From the NCBI GenBank assembly GCA_964484265.1, contig CAZAFH010000013.1, positions 1 to 64,000 on the forward strand: DNA of 64,000 nucleotides, in the 5' to 3' direction. Position numbers and translations under genes: made by a program. This document shows positions 8,440-19,861 of this stretch, one piece after another. The stretch's first letter is position 1, and every line of letters starts with the position of its first letter. A model generated the notes under the pieces. The model was not told where the DNA came from and searched no databases. It saw only the letters and a list, made by a program, of their open reading frames with translations. The DNA is from SIAQ01 sp964484265. Lineage in GTDB: Bacteria; Planctomycetota; Planctomycetia; Gemmatales; Gemmataceae.

Positions 8440-9164
8440 AATCTCCACATCATCCAGTAACATGTTCTCATGGGCAGGCCTTTGCGAAACTCTCCGGGCG
8501 GTTTAGTCTATCATGTCCTCAATCGAGGCAACGGTCGGCTTGCCATCTTTCACAAAGACCGCGATTACCAGGCTTTTCTCGATGTAGTTGCCGAAGCCCA
8601 ATCGCACGTCCCCGGCGTCCGTCTATTATCCTATTGCCTGATGCCCAACCACTGGCATCTCGTGCTTTGGCCCACTGCCGACGGCGAGCTTTCCGACTTC
8701 ATGCACTGGCTGACGCTGACGCACACGCAGCGCTGGCATGCTCATTACCAAAACCGCGGCGGCGGCCATCTTTATCAAGGCCGATTCAAATCGTTCCCGG
8801 TTGAAACGGACGAGCATTTCTTGACGGTGTGCCGATATGTCGAACGCAACGCAGCGCGGGCCAACCTCGTGACGAAAGCGGAGCAATGGTGCTGGTGCAG
8901 CCTGGCCCAACGGCTTGGCCTGGGGGCGCCAGCCGTGCCGGAATTGAGCGATGGCCCGCTGCCGTGGCCGGACGATTGGCGGCGGGTCGTGAATCGACCG
9001 TTGCGAGAGGCGGAAATCGAAGCCGTCCGACGCAGTGTCGAGCGAGGCCAACCCTTCGGCAGCGAATTCTGGATCAAACAAACCGCCGGCCAACTCGGCC
9101 TGGCCAGCACCTTGAAACCGCGTGGCCGACCCAAGAAGCCCGAAAAAGGGTCCTGACACCTTTT
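8412..9164 (+). mobile_element. RAYT element bounded by 20-bp inverted repeats
   Basis: AAAAGGTGTCAGGACCCTTT at 8412-8431 is repeated as its exact reverse complement at 9145-9164, flanking a single Y1 transposase gene. The left copy overlaps the end of the candidate immunity gene. The right copy contains the transposase stop codon. Confidence 0.75.
8470..9156 (+). CDS. REP-associated tyrosine transposase (Y1, IS200-like)
   Basis: 228 residues. It starts MGRPLRNSPGGLVYHVLNRG, as RAYT proteins do. It carries the HUH metal-binding motif in LMPNHWHLVLW and the C-terminal half of the Y1 fold with the catalytic Tyr region near HLYQGRFKSFPV...TVCRYVERNAARANLV. The enzyme nicks and joins single-stranded DNA at REP-type palindromes. 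It has a long basic tail (RGRPKKPEKGS) whose last codons come from the right inverted repeat. The gene looks intact. It lies between the toxin/immunity genes and a cytochrome gene, a position compatible with recent insertion. Confidence 0.85.
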   Translation: MGRPLRNSPGGLVYHVLNRGNGRLAIFHKDRDYQAFLDVVAEAQSHVPGVRLLSYCLMPNHWHLVLWPTADGELSDFMHWLTLTHTQRWHAHYQNRGGGHLYQGRFKSFPVETDEHFLTVCRYVERNAARANLVTKAEQWCWCSLAQRLGLGAPAVPELSDGPLPWPDDWRRVVNRPLREAEIEAVRRSVERGQPFGSEFWIKQTAGQLGLASTLKPRGRPKKPEKGS

Positions 9165-9265
9165 TACGACCCCGGCAAAGTTGCTACGGCGGCGCTTACT
9201 CTCGTTGGGTCTCGATAAGATGAACAGAGCCGCGCCTGTTTTCGAATCCAACGAGACGTGATTCC

Positions 9266-11863
<2,598 letters not shown>

Positions 11864-11870
11864 AGCTTCC

Positions 11871-12416
11871 ATGCAGATGCGCGAGATCAATCCCGCCGAC
11901 GATATCGCGGAGCTAGCAGCGATCTACGCGCTTCGCCTTGCCGCGTGGGCGCCGCAGGTTCCGGTTCCGCTGGTAGTCGAGGACGTGATCGACGAATTCG
12001 AGTCGGCAGCCCGCCACTGGGCAATCTTCGATGGAGAAGTTCTCGCGGCGGCGGCGCGATTGAGCATTCACGAACACCTCGCCGATGTGCCCGAGGCGTG
12101 CTGCCTGAGCGGAGTGTTCGCGGAAGCGCCGCCCGCTCCGATCGGCTTTCTGAGCCGGTTGGTCGTTGCCGATGCGTATCGTCGCTGCGGTTTGAGTCGA
12201 GAACTGGATGAGATTCGCATCGCCGCCGCCGAGCAGGCTGGTTGTCGATCGCTGTTGGCGCTTGTGTACGATGTTTCAGGCGAGAGCCGAGTCCGCCAGC
12301 TTCAGTCGCTTGGTTTTACGGTGAAGGGGCGCGGGTTGCGAGACACGCATCCGAAGTTCCGCGAGCTGGCCGAGCCATTGGTGCTGATGCGGATTGCGGT
12401 GTTTCGCGTTGTTTAG
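11871..12416 (+). CDS. GNAT-family N-acetyltransferase
   Basis: 181 residues, cytoplasmic. The acetyl-CoA-binding region is seen as FLSRLVVADAYRRCGLSREL (beta4-alpha3, a variant of the R/QxxGxG/A loop), followed by AAEQAGCRSLLALVYD and LQSLGFTVKGRG, the usual beta5 and C-terminal pattern. The start at 11871 (MQMRE) lies seven bases after the cytochrome stop, with a second ATG two codons in. The substrate is not predictable. A long inverted repeat follows the stop codon. Confidence 0.7.
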   Translation: MQMREINPADDIAELAAIYALRLAAWAPQVPVPLVVEDVIDEFESAARHWAIFDGEVLAAAARLSIHEHLADVPEACCLSGVFAEAPPAPIGFLSRLVVADAYRRCGLSRELDEIRIAAAEQAGCRSLLALVYDVSGESRVRQLQSLGFTVKGRGLRDTHPKFRELAEPLVLMRIAVFRVV

Positions 12417-12445
12417 CCGCTCGAAAAATTATTTCCCGATTTGCT

Positions 12446-12509
12446 TTTGCCGCTTGCGGCTTAGCGCTCAACAGGGCACCATGCTGAGCGCTAGGCCGCA
12501 AGCGGCAAA
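12446..12509. terminator. 25-bp inverted repeat between convergent genes
   Basis: Arms at 12446-12470 and 12485-12509 match at 24 of 25 positions (left arm begins TTTGCCGCTTGCGGC, the only mismatch being T/C) around a 14-base loop. It lies between the ends of the GNAT and SRPBCC genes and could terminate both. It may also be a dispersed REP-type palindrome. There is no long T run. Confidence 0.6.
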
Positions 12510-12514
12510 TTACA

Positions 12515-13057
12515 TCATTTCTTGGCTTCGACGAGGGATTTCATGCTCGCCAGGCCCTCGTCGTATTTTTCGCCGATCATCTTGTCCATGTCGAAGACGA
12601 AGAGGCAAAGTGCCTTGCCGAGGAAGTTCTGTTTGCCATGCATGGTCCAGGTGACGGTGGTTTTGCCGTCGTCTTCCTTGAAGGTGAAACCGATATCGGA
12701 AGAGTCTTGCATCGGTTTCGTAAAGGCGATCTTGATGTTGATGCGTTCGTGCGGTTTGCTTTCTGCCAGGGTCATGCTGCCTTCGCCGACGTCGCTATTT
12801 CCGGACCATTTGAAGATCGCGCCTTCGCCCTCGGACGGGCCTTCGAAGGTGTTCTTCGCATTCGGGTCGAGCTTCGCCCAGGGCGACCAGGCTTCCCACT
12901 TGTGGAAATCGTTGACCTGGGCAAAGACCGCGCTTGCCGGAGCGTTGATGGTGATTTTCCGTTCGACGTGAAATTCGCCAGGCCGCATCGCGATGACGAC
13001 GGCGAGAACACCGAGGATGGCAACGAGCACGAGAAACGCATAGCCGAGCTTTTTCAT
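12515..13057 (-). CDS. SRPBCC (START-like) family protein with N-terminal membrane anchor
   Basis: 180 residues. One N-terminal transmembrane segment (YAFLVLVAILGVLAVVIAM) is followed by an SRPBCC domain: HVERKITINAPASAVFAQVNDFHKWEAWSPW at the start, GEGAIFKWSGN in the middle and TTVTWTMHGKQNFLGKAL near the end. Such domains form a hydrophobic-ligand pocket, and the ligand here is unknown. It is convergent with the GNAT gene across the long inverted repeat. Confidence 0.8.
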   Translation of the reverse strand: MKKLGYAFLVLVAILGVLAVVIAMRPGEFHVERKITINAPASAVFAQVNDFHKWEAWSPWAKLDPNAKNTFEGPSEGEGAIFKWSGNSDVGEGSMTLAESKPHERINIKIAFTKPMQDSSDIGFTFKEDDGKTTVTWTMHGKQNFLGKALCLFVFDMDKMIGEKYDEGLASMKSLVEAKK

Positions 13058-13155
13058 GACGACAGTGGCTCCGTTTGGGAAACCGAGTTGGTTTGGGTAT
13101 AATGAACTATTTTAGGGCGCTTGGCGGGTTTCTCGTAGACGTACTGGAAGAGACG

Positions 13156-13905
13156 ATGTCCAATCGACTGCAAGACAAACGCGCGTTGATCATCGGCGGC
13201 ACGTCGGGCATCGGCCTTGCCGCCGCCCGGTTCTTCGCGGCGGCGGGGGCGCGCGTCGTCGTCGCCGGTTTGGATCGCGGCGAGACGGGCGGATTGCTTT
13301 ATATCCCGTGCGACGCCCGTGACGCATCGCAGGTGGATTCGCTGTTTGCTATGACGATCCAGCAGGTTGGCGGTCTCGACATCCTCTATCACGTTGCCGG
13401 CGCCAGCGGACGCAAACATGGCGATGGACCATTGCACGAGTGCTCGGAGATTGGCTGGGACGCGACGCTGGACGCCAACCTGAAGTCCGTATTTCTGACC
13501 AATCGCGCCGCGATTCGGCAGTTTCTCGCTCAAGGCACGGGTGGCGCGATCTTGAACATGGCCAGCGTGCTCGCGCTTTCGCCGGCGCCGGGCTTTTTCG
13601 ACACTGCCGCTTACACTGCGAGCAAGGGCGGCGTCATCGCGCTCAGCCAATTTGCTTCCGCACGCTATGCAAAGGACCGGATTCGAGTCAACGTGCTCGC
13701 GCCCGGACTCATCGATACGCCGATGGCGGCACGCGCGGTCAACGATCCCGCGATCCGTGCCTACCTCAACGCCAAACAACCGCTCGGCCCCGGCCCTGGC
13801 ACGCCCGAGGACTGCGCCAGCGCCGCGCTGTACCTTTGCAGCGACGAGGCCCGTTTCGTCACCGGCGTGGTGCTGCCCGTCGATGGCGGATGGCGATTAA
13901 CGTAA
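13156..13905 (+). CDS. Short-chain dehydrogenase/reductase (SDR)
   Basis: 249 residues, the usual classical SDR size. It has the Rossmann motif GGTSGIG (residues 15-21), NMAS with Ser137, the catalytic YTASK (Tyr153, Lys157) and the C-terminal VVLPVDGGWRLT. An open frame continues upstream to 13075, but ATG 13156 with GGAAGAG upstream gives the normal SDR start directly before the Rossmann fold. It should use NAD(P)H to interconvert an alcohol and a ketone; the substrate is unknown. It is divergent from the SRPBCC gene, so the roughly 100 bases between them should hold both promoters. Confidence 0.85.
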   Translation: MSNRLQDKRALIIGGTSGIGLAAARFFAAAGARVVVAGLDRGETGGLLYIPCDARDASQVDSLFAMTIQQVGGLDILYHVAGASGRKHGDGPLHECSEIGWDATLDANLKSVFLTNRAAIRQFLAQGTGGAILNMASVLALSPAPGFFDTAAYTASKGGVIALSQFASARYAKDRIRVNVLAPGLIDTPMAARAVNDPAIRAYLNAKQPLGPGPGTPEDCASAALYLCSDEARFVTGVVLPVDGGWRLT

Positions 13906-14007
13906 TTGTCTTCTCTTTTTTCCTTGGCCCCGCTCGGATCGAGGCTCGCCGCGTTGGGTTGAAACGATTATTGACGCCACCCTCAAAAAGTCGGTGATTA
14001 CCGTAGC

Positions 14008-14098
14008 CATCACGCTCCGCGTGATGGATTTCAGTTGAACGGCAGGGAATCCGTACAAATTCTGAGGAATAAGCTCGACCATCACGCGGAGCGTGATG
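14008..14098. repeat. Pair of REP-like hairpins in opposite orientation
   Basis: CATCACGCTCCGCGTGATG (14008-14026) and CATCACGCGGAGCGTGATG (14080-14098) each form an 8-bp hairpin with a 3-base loop and are exact reverse complements of each other, 53 bases apart. The layout resembles a REP/BIME pair. The rest of 13906-14203 holds no gene I can support. Confidence 0.7.
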
Positions 14099-14203
14099 TC
14101 TACTATGGTCGCTGGAGACTTGTGAGGGTGACGTCATTATTGTGATTGTCACAATTCCCGATAAAATGATTGAAGATGAAATCTGGCTGGAAAGGAGTAC
14201 GAA

Positions 14204-14437
14204 ATGACCGTAGAAAATTTTGAAACGTGTCTGAAGGCATTATCGAACCGAAAGCCTTTCCAGGTGTATACAATCGAACTGAATACTGGTCAGCGCTATG
14301 AGATCGACTTTCCGAACGCGATAACCTGGCGGGAAGGCGTTGCGATTTTTCTCGCCCCTGGTCGAATCCCCGTTTTCTTCGATCATGAAAGCGTGAACCA
14401 GATCGTCGCGGACACAGCAAGCACGATGAAGCTTTGA
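14204..14437 (+). CDS. Small conserved hypothetical protein
   Basis: 77 residues with a good ribosome-binding site (GGAAAGGAG) before ATG 14204. The body (RKPFQVYTIELNTGQRYEID, FPNAITWREGVAIFLAPG, IPVFFDHESVNQI) is of a type I associate with small planctomycete proteins of unknown function that begin 'RPFxxFTIEL'. It is soluble and beta-rich. The next gene, RNase D, starts seven bases after the stop, so the two are probably cotranscribed. Confidence 0.7.
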   Translation: MTVENFETCLKALSNRKPFQVYTIELNTGQRYEIDFPNAITWREGVAIFLAPGRIPVFFDHESVNQIVADTASTMKL

Positions 14438-14444
14438 TGCACGC

Positions 14445-15629
14445 ATGAAACCAATCGAGGAAACCGTTGTCGCCGACCCTTCATCTCTCGCGGAGTGCTG
14501 CGCACGGCTTGCCTCCTACCCTCAAATTGGATTTGATACCGAGTTCGTCGGCGAGGACACGTACGAGCCTAGCCTCTGCCTCATTCAGGTCGCGACGCCA
14601 GACGCCTTGTACCTCATTGATCCGCTTAGCGCGGGGCCGCTGGACGCCTTTTGGCGGATACTGGTCGATCCTAACCGCGTCGTGGTCGTGCATGCCGGCC
14701 GCGAGGAGACTCGCATCTGTCGGCGGATGAGCGGCGTGGCGCCCACGAACTGGTTTGATCTTCAAGTTGCTGCTGGGCTGGTTGGCTTGAGCTACCCGAT
14801 GGGGCATTCCGCACTCGTCTCGCAGCTGCTCGGCGTGCAACTTTCCAAGGGCGAAACACTCACCGAATGGCGGCAACGACCGCTGTCTCCAGCGCAAATG
14901 TCGTACGCCTTCAATGACGTCCGTTATCTGCTCGCACTTTGGCAACGGCTTCACGCCTGGCTCACGGAACGCGATCGGCTTGGCTGGGTCCGCGAAGAAT
15001 TCGACCGATTCCGACAGGCCGCATTGCGAGACGCTACCAATCCGCAAGTCGCTGAGGATAAATGGCGGCGCATCAAGGGAAGCGGCTCTCTCGACCGAAA
15101 ACGGCTGGCGATGCTGCGCGAAATGCACGCGACCCGCGAAGCGATCGCGACGGAAATCAATCGTCCGCCGCGTGTCTTGATTCGCGACGATTTGCTCGTG
15201 GAAATCGCAAGGCGAAACCCGAAATCTACCGAAGACGTCCAAAACATGCGCGGCGTGGCGAAGAAATTTGTCGTGCCAATCTGGGAAGCGATCCAGCGCT
15301 CGCGGGCGCTTCCATCCCATCAGTGGCCGGAAATCATCGAACGCGAACAGGACCCGCCACAGGTAGCGCTTGTTGTCAGCGTCATGACGGCAGTACTCAA
15401 CGACCTGTGTGGCCGCGAGCGTCTGGCGCCGAGTCTGACGTGTACCATCAGCGACCTGCGCGATCTGATTCGGTCGAAGATGCGCGATGAATCGCCGTCG
15501 CCGACGAATTTACTGATGACCGGTTGGCGCCGCGAGCATGTCTTGCCGCGCTTGCTTGAAGTGCTGGAGGGCAAACGCGGCTTGCGTATCGCGGACCTGC
15601 GCTCGGATTCGCCGTTTGTGCTAGAGTAG
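14445..15629 (+). CDS. rnd: Ribonuclease D
   Basis: 394 residues, close to typical RNase D size. The DEDDy exonuclease domain has Asp31 and Glu33 (GFDTEF), Asp105 (NWFDLQVAA), and Tyr154 and Asp158 (YAFNDVRYLLAL). HRDC-type helical repeats follow (RAMLREMHATREAIATEIN-like and the C-terminal half). It trims the 3' ends of tRNA precursors and other small RNAs in the cytoplasm. It is probably cotranscribed with the small upstream gene. Confidence 0.88.
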   Translation: MKPIEETVVADPSSLAECCARLASYPQIGFDTEFVGEDTYEPSLCLIQVATPDALYLIDPLSAGPLDAFWRILVDPNRVVVVHAGREETRICRRMSGVAPTNWFDLQVAAGLVGLSYPMGHSALVSQLLGVQLSKGETLTEWRQRPLSPAQMSYAFNDVRYLLALWQRLHAWLTERDRLGWVREEFDRFRQAALRDATNPQVAEDKWRRIKGSGSLDRKRLAMLREMHATREAIATEINRPPRVLIRDDLLVEIARRNPKSTEDVQNMRGVAKKFVVPIWEAIQRSRALPSHQWPEIIEREQDPPQVALVVSVMTAVLNDLCGRERLAPSLTCTISDLRDLIRSKMRDESPSPTNLLMTGWRREHVLPRLLEVLEGKRGLRIADLRSDSPFVLE

Positions 15630-15689
15630 GTGAAATTAGGTGGATTGCAGTCCGTCGAGATGTTGAGAGTTCACCAGGAGGCCGATTGA

Positions 15690-16646
15690 ATGCCCGCCAT
15701 TGAAACCAATGACCTTCGCAAGCGCTATCGCAACATCCAGGCGCTCGACGGCGTCTCGCTGACGGTACGGCACGGCGAGATCTTCGGCCTGCTCGGTCAA
15801 AACGGCGCCGGGAAAACGACGCTCATCAAGGTTCTCCTCGGCGTCATCGGCGGCTGGGAAGGCAAAGCGAATCTGCTCGACGAACCGGCGGGCACATCGA
15901 AGGTTCGCTACCGCATCGGCTATCTACCCGAGGATCACCACTTCCCTGATTACCACACGGGCTACAGCTTGCTCGACTTTTATGGGCAACTCCTCGATGT
16001 TCCCAGCGCGAAACGGGCCAAGCGCATTCCCGAAATGCTCGAACTCGTCGGCATCACCGATCGCATGCACTACAAGATTCGCAGTTATTCCAAAGGCATG
16101 AAGCAGCGTGTCGGAATAGCCCAGGCTCTGATGCACGAACCCGATGTGGTATTTCTCGACGAACCGACCGACGGCGTCGATCCCGTCGGGCGGCGCGAAA
16201 TCCGAGAATTGTTGCTAAGGCTGAAAGCCCAGGGCACGACGATCTTCGTCAATTCGCACCTTCTCGGCGAGGTCGAACTCATCTGCGACCGCGTCGCGAT
16301 CCTTCGTAAGGGAAAAGTGATTCGCGAAGGAACCGTGGCGAGTCTGACCAAACAGAAGGGGTTCTTCATCGTCGGCCTCGCTGAAGGCGAGACCTTCCCA
16401 TTTGCCGACGCTCAGCGCCTCGGCTATGCCGTGCAGCCGGCGGGAGAATTTTGGGAGGTGCAACTCATCGAAGGCCAATCGATCGATCCGGTAATCGAAT
16501 TGCTGGCAGCAAAGGGTCTGCATATTCGGCATTTAGTCGAAAAACGGCAAACCCTCGAGGACCTTTTCTTGCAGACCCATCAGGACGGCAAGGGAGAGAC
16601 CTCTCGAGTCGAATCCAGAAACATCGAGAAAGGACGCCCGTCATGA
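15690..16646 (+). CDS. ABC transporter ATP-binding protein
   Basis: 318 residues. Walker A GQNGAGKT is at residues 36-43, the signature SKGMKQR near 133, Walker B VVFLDEPTDGVDP near 150, and the switch histidine in FVNSHLLGEVE. The domain is of the gliding/Cu-processing (ABC-2 exporter) type, with a ~90-residue C-terminal extension. AGGAGG sits eight bases before ATG 15690. The stop overlaps the start of the permease gene (ATGA), so the two form a translationally coupled exporter. The exported substrate is unknown. Confidence 0.88.
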   Translation: MPAIETNDLRKRYRNIQALDGVSLTVRHGEIFGLLGQNGAGKTTLIKVLLGVIGGWEGKANLLDEPAGTSKVRYRIGYLPEDHHFPDYHTGYSLLDFYGQLLDVPSAKRAKRIPEMLELVGITDRMHYKIRSYSKGMKQRVGIAQALMHEPDVVFLDEPTDGVDPVGRREIRELLLRLKAQGTTIFVNSHLLGEVELICDRVAILRKGKVIREGTVASLTKQKGFFIVGLAEGETFPFADAQRLGYAVQPAGEFWEVQLIEGQSIDPVIELLAAKGLHIRHLVEKRQTLEDLFLQTHQDGKGETSRVESRNIEKGRPS

Positions 16647-17950
16647 AATATTTCGCCATCCTCAAGGATTCGCTGCGTGAAGCGCTTGACAGCAAAGTCC
16701 TTTACGTGCTGATCGCCTTGGCCACCGTATCGATTCTTTTCGTTGCGTCCTTGTCGTTCAAGCCGCTCTCCGCCGATCGAACGATGGCATTCTTTTTCGC
16801 CGCTGGTCTGTTCGATCCGCCCGTTTTGCTCAAGGAACTCAACGCTCGAAAGCCCGAGCGCTGGGCCTTCGGCAATCGATTCTGGCTCGCCTACAATCTC
16901 GCCAAAGTCGAACTGCTGCGCGGTGAAGCCGATTCCGCCGGGAGTGACTACGTGCTTACTGTGAACGGACCGTCCGTCCAGATGGGCGCCGAGAAATCGC
17001 TCGCGGATTTGCGTAAGCTCTTCTCCGAGGCCGAGGATCTGGGTTATATTAAGCTGGGCGAAATCGAAACGGTGGCCTCTGACAAGAAAAATGGCGCATC
17101 GTTTACCTACCGTGTTCCCATCCTGTCAACTCCTGAGTCGTATCGCATATGGGCGACGACGCCGAGCGTCATGTTCGGTGCGTTCGATCTGGATTTCTTT
17201 GCGTACCCTTTGTCGGTTCTCGTCTATCGGATGGCGTCCTACCTCATTGGCTTTGGTTCGTGGGTTGCCGTGATCATGGGCATTATCATCACGTCGTTCT
17301 TCATTCCCAACATGCTGCGGAAAGGAACGATCGATCTGCTTCTGGTCAAGCCGATCAACCGGTTCGCTCTATTGACCTACAAATACCTGGGCGGACTCAC
17401 GTTTATCCTGGTCATCACGTCCTACGCTATTGGCGGTATTTGGCTGGCGCTGGGCATGCGTTCCGGCTTGTGGGCGAATGGCGCTTTGCTGCTGATTGCG
17501 ACGCTGACTTTTTTCTTCGCGATTCTCTATTCGGTGTCCGCGCTCGTGGGCGTCGTCACGCGGAGCGTGGTCACTTCGATCATTCTCACGATGTTTGCCT
17601 GGGTGGTGTTCTTCATCATTGGACTTGTGCATTCCGGTTTCGAGGTCCTCGACACGATGGAAAAGACCAAGGCCGCCATGGGGCAACCCAAGCCTGAATC
17701 CGAACGCTGGGGCGACGGCTGGACAGCTGCGACCGTGCATGCAATACATGCGATCACGCCGCGGACCGCCGATCTTAACAATCTCAACGACCTGATCGTC
17801 TTCACCGATTTCATGACCGGGAATCTCTCCGACATGGGTCGATTCGACAATAGCAACCGAAACTGGACGGAGTGCCTGATCGTTTCAACGATTTGGATCT
17901 GCATCTTCCTCGGCTTCGCCATGGCGTGGTTCTATTTCACCGATTACTGA
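16643..17950 (+). CDS. ABC-2 type transporter permease
   Basis: 435 residues. ATG 16643 overlaps the ATP-binding gene's stop codon. One N-terminal membrane segment (VLYVLIALATVSILFVASLSF) is followed by a large extracytoplasmic domain (about residues 50-190), then about five further segments (GFGSWVAVIMGIIITSFFIP; LTFILVITSYAIGGIWLALG; LLLIATLTFFFAILYSVSAL; SIILTMFAWVVFFIIGL; IVSTIWICIFLGFAMAWFYF). This is the arrangement of ABC-2 exporters. It partners with the ATPase encoded upstream. Confidence 0.85.
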   Translation: MKYFAILKDSLREALDSKVLYVLIALATVSILFVASLSFKPLSADRTMAFFFAAGLFDPPVLLKELNARKPERWAFGNRFWLAYNLAKVELLRGEADSAGSDYVLTVNGPSVQMGAEKSLADLRKLFSEAEDLGYIKLGEIETVASDKKNGASFTYRVPILSTPESYRIWATTPSVMFGAFDLDFFAYPLSVLVYRMASYLIGFGSWVAVIMGIIITSFFIPNMLRKGTIDLLLVKPINRFALLTYKYLGGLTFILVITSYAIGGIWLALGMRSGLWANGALLLIATLTFFFAILYSVSALVGVVTRSVVTSIILTMFAWVVFFIIGLVHSGFEVLDTMEKTKAAMGQPKPESERWGDGWTAATVHAIHAITPRTADLNNLNDLIVFTDFMTGNLSDMGRFDNSNRNWTECLIVSTIWICIFLGFAMAWFYFTDY

Positions 17951-18060
17951 CGACCGCCGCCTGAAATTGGAATGTTCCTCGCACGCAAAAACGATAAACC
18001 TATCAACATTGGCTCGATGCCGATTCTTTTGGATGCCATCGCTGCACGAGGAACTTTGCC

Positions 18061-19458
18061 TTGACCGCCGACGCTATTTTTCAACGCTGCATTCACCCGA
18101 CCTGCGATGGCACGGCGGCCGCGGATGACACGTCATTCACCTGCCCAAAGTGCGGCGGCTTGCTCGATGTCGCCTATGACTGGAATCGGCTCCAACCTCC
18201 CGCCTCGCTGACCTGGTTCGAACGCAAATGGGCCGAACGCTCCGATCCGCTGCATTTCAGTGGCGTGTGGCGTTTTCGCGAGCTTCTGCCCTTCGCGCCG
18301 GCCGAGAAGATCATGACCATCGGCGAAGGCCAGACGATCCTGCAGAAGGCCGACATCGTCTCACAGTATGTTGGCCTGAATCCTGGCTGTTTGTACTTGC
18401 AATACGAAGGCATGAATCCGTCCGGCAGTTTCAAAGACAACGGCATGACCGCCGCCTTCACCCATGCCCGCATGGTCGGCGCCACGCGGGCGGCATGCGC
18501 ATCGACGGGCAACACCAGCGCGTCGCTGGCCGTCTATTGCTCGGCGACGGGGTTGATGCGAGCCGTCATTTTCATCGGCTCTGGCAAGATCTCCTACGGC
18601 AAGCTGGCGCAGGCGCTCGATCACGGAGCGCTCACCGTGCAAATCGCCGGCGACTTCGATGACGCCATGCAGCGCGTGCAGCAGGTTTCGAAAAAGCTCG
18701 GCATATACCTCGTCAACAGCATCAACCCGTTCCGCCTCGAAGGACAGAAAACGATCATGTTTCGCATCCTCGAAGCGTTACGCTGGGAGGTGCCCGACTG
18801 GATCGTTGTTCCAGGCGGCAACCTGGGAAACGTGAGTTCGTTTGGCAAGGCGTTCATCGAACTGATGGAACTCGGACTCATCAAGCGTCCGCCTCGGCTC
18901 GCCGTCATCAACGCTGGCGGAGCCAATACGTTCTTCCAGCTCTACGAGCGATTTGGCCTGCGCTGGAATGGCGGCGCGCCGAAGACGGAAATCGTGGACG
19001 GCTATTTTCGCAGCCTGGACGTCGAAAAGATTCGTGCCGCGACGATCGCCAGCGCCATCGAGATCAATCATCCCGTCAACCTGAACAAAGCGCTGCGGGC
19101 GCTCGATCGCTGCGGCGGCGTCGTGCGCGAGGCGAGCGATCAGGATATTCTCGACGCGAAAGCCAAAGTCGGGGCAGGGGGCTTGGGCTGCGAGCCGGCT
19201 TCCGCCGCGAGTGTCGCGGGCGCCAAAAAACTGCGGCGCGAAGGCATCATCGCACCGAGCGACCGTGTCGTCTGCGTGCTGACCGGCCATCAACTCAAGG
19301 ATCCCACCGCAACCGTCGCTTATCACAGCACCGATCAAAAAACCTTTGACGACGTCCTCGGCCACCGCGGCGTCCGCCGAGCGACGTTCGCCAATCGCGC
19401 CGTCCAGGTTCCGAACGAACTCGACGACATCATCAAAGCGATTGAGTTGTATTCGTGA
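18061..19458 (+). CDS. thrC: Threonine synthase
   Basis: 465 residues from a TTG at 18061 with GAGGAAC upstream. An N-terminal zinc-ribbon-like segment (RCIHPTCDG...FTCPKCGG) precedes the PLP-dependent fold. PLP lysine Lys125 is in PSGSFKDNGM, the phosphate-binding loop is VVPGGNLGN, and there is a substrate loop ACASTGNTSAS. It converts O-phosphohomoserine to threonine, the last step of threonine synthesis. The next coding gene is an aminotransferase, but a tRNA gene lies between, so they are separate units. Confidence 0.88.
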   Translation: MTADAIFQRCIHPTCDGTAAADDTSFTCPKCGGLLDVAYDWNRLQPPASLTWFERKWAERSDPLHFSGVWRFRELLPFAPAEKIMTIGEGQTILQKADIVSQYVGLNPGCLYLQYEGMNPSGSFKDNGMTAAFTHARMVGATRAACASTGNTSASLAVYCSATGLMRAVIFIGSGKISYGKLAQALDHGALTVQIAGDFDDAMQRVQQVSKKLGIYLVNSINPFRLEGQKTIMFRILEALRWEVPDWIVVPGGNLGNVSSFGKAFIELMELGLIKRPPRLAVINAGGANTFFQLYERFGLRWNGGAPKTEIVDGYFRSLDVEKIRAATIASAIEINHPVNLNKALRALDRCGGVVREASDQDILDAKAKVGAGGLGCEPASAASVAGAKKLRREGIIAPSDRVVCVLTGHQLKDPTATVAYHSTDQKTFDDVLGHRGVRRATFANRAVQVPNELDDIIKAIELYS

Positions 19459-19503
19459 AATGGCGTTTCAAAGAAGCGGATACGCTTAGTGGAAAAATGA
19501 AAG

Positions 19504-19576
19504 AGCGGGCGACCGGATTCGAACCGGCGACGTCCAGCTTGGGAAGCTAGCATTCTGGCCACTGAATTACGCCCGC
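19504..19576 (-). tRNA. tRNA-Gly(CCC)
   Basis: On the minus strand, a 73-nt cloverleaf with acceptor GCGGGCG/CGCCCGC, T arm GCCGG-TTCGAAT-CCGGT and anticodon arm CTAGC-TTCCCAA-GCTGG. The anticodon is CCC, so it reads GGG glycine codons. CCA is not encoded. Confidence 0.93.
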
Positions 19577-19861
19577 GTTTTCTTTTCTCATCTTACTCGA
19601 TTTCGGGCCGCTTGCAAGCGATTTCCGGGTGAGCCCCCCGCGGAACATCCATGTTCACACGAGGGGCTCTCGCCAGCGGAACGCGCTTTTTTGCTGGGAT
19701 TCCTCCGGGCGACCCACGAAAATGAAACGCAGTGGCGATGCGCAGTTGCGCGCGATTCAGGTTTTTCCAAACCGGATCGCATGTCTTGCCTCGCAGCATC
19801 GGACTCTTCGTGCGTCTTTCCATAAAATCTCCGCGTCGTTCTGAAATGAGAGAGACTTGCC

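Noticed and set aside
17556..17574. TCACGCGGAGCGTG inside the ABC permease gene as another copy of the 14-kb hairpin repeat
   Set aside because: Only the core matches, and it reads as ordinary coding sequence (VVTRSVVT) in a conserved membrane region. Chance similarity is likely.
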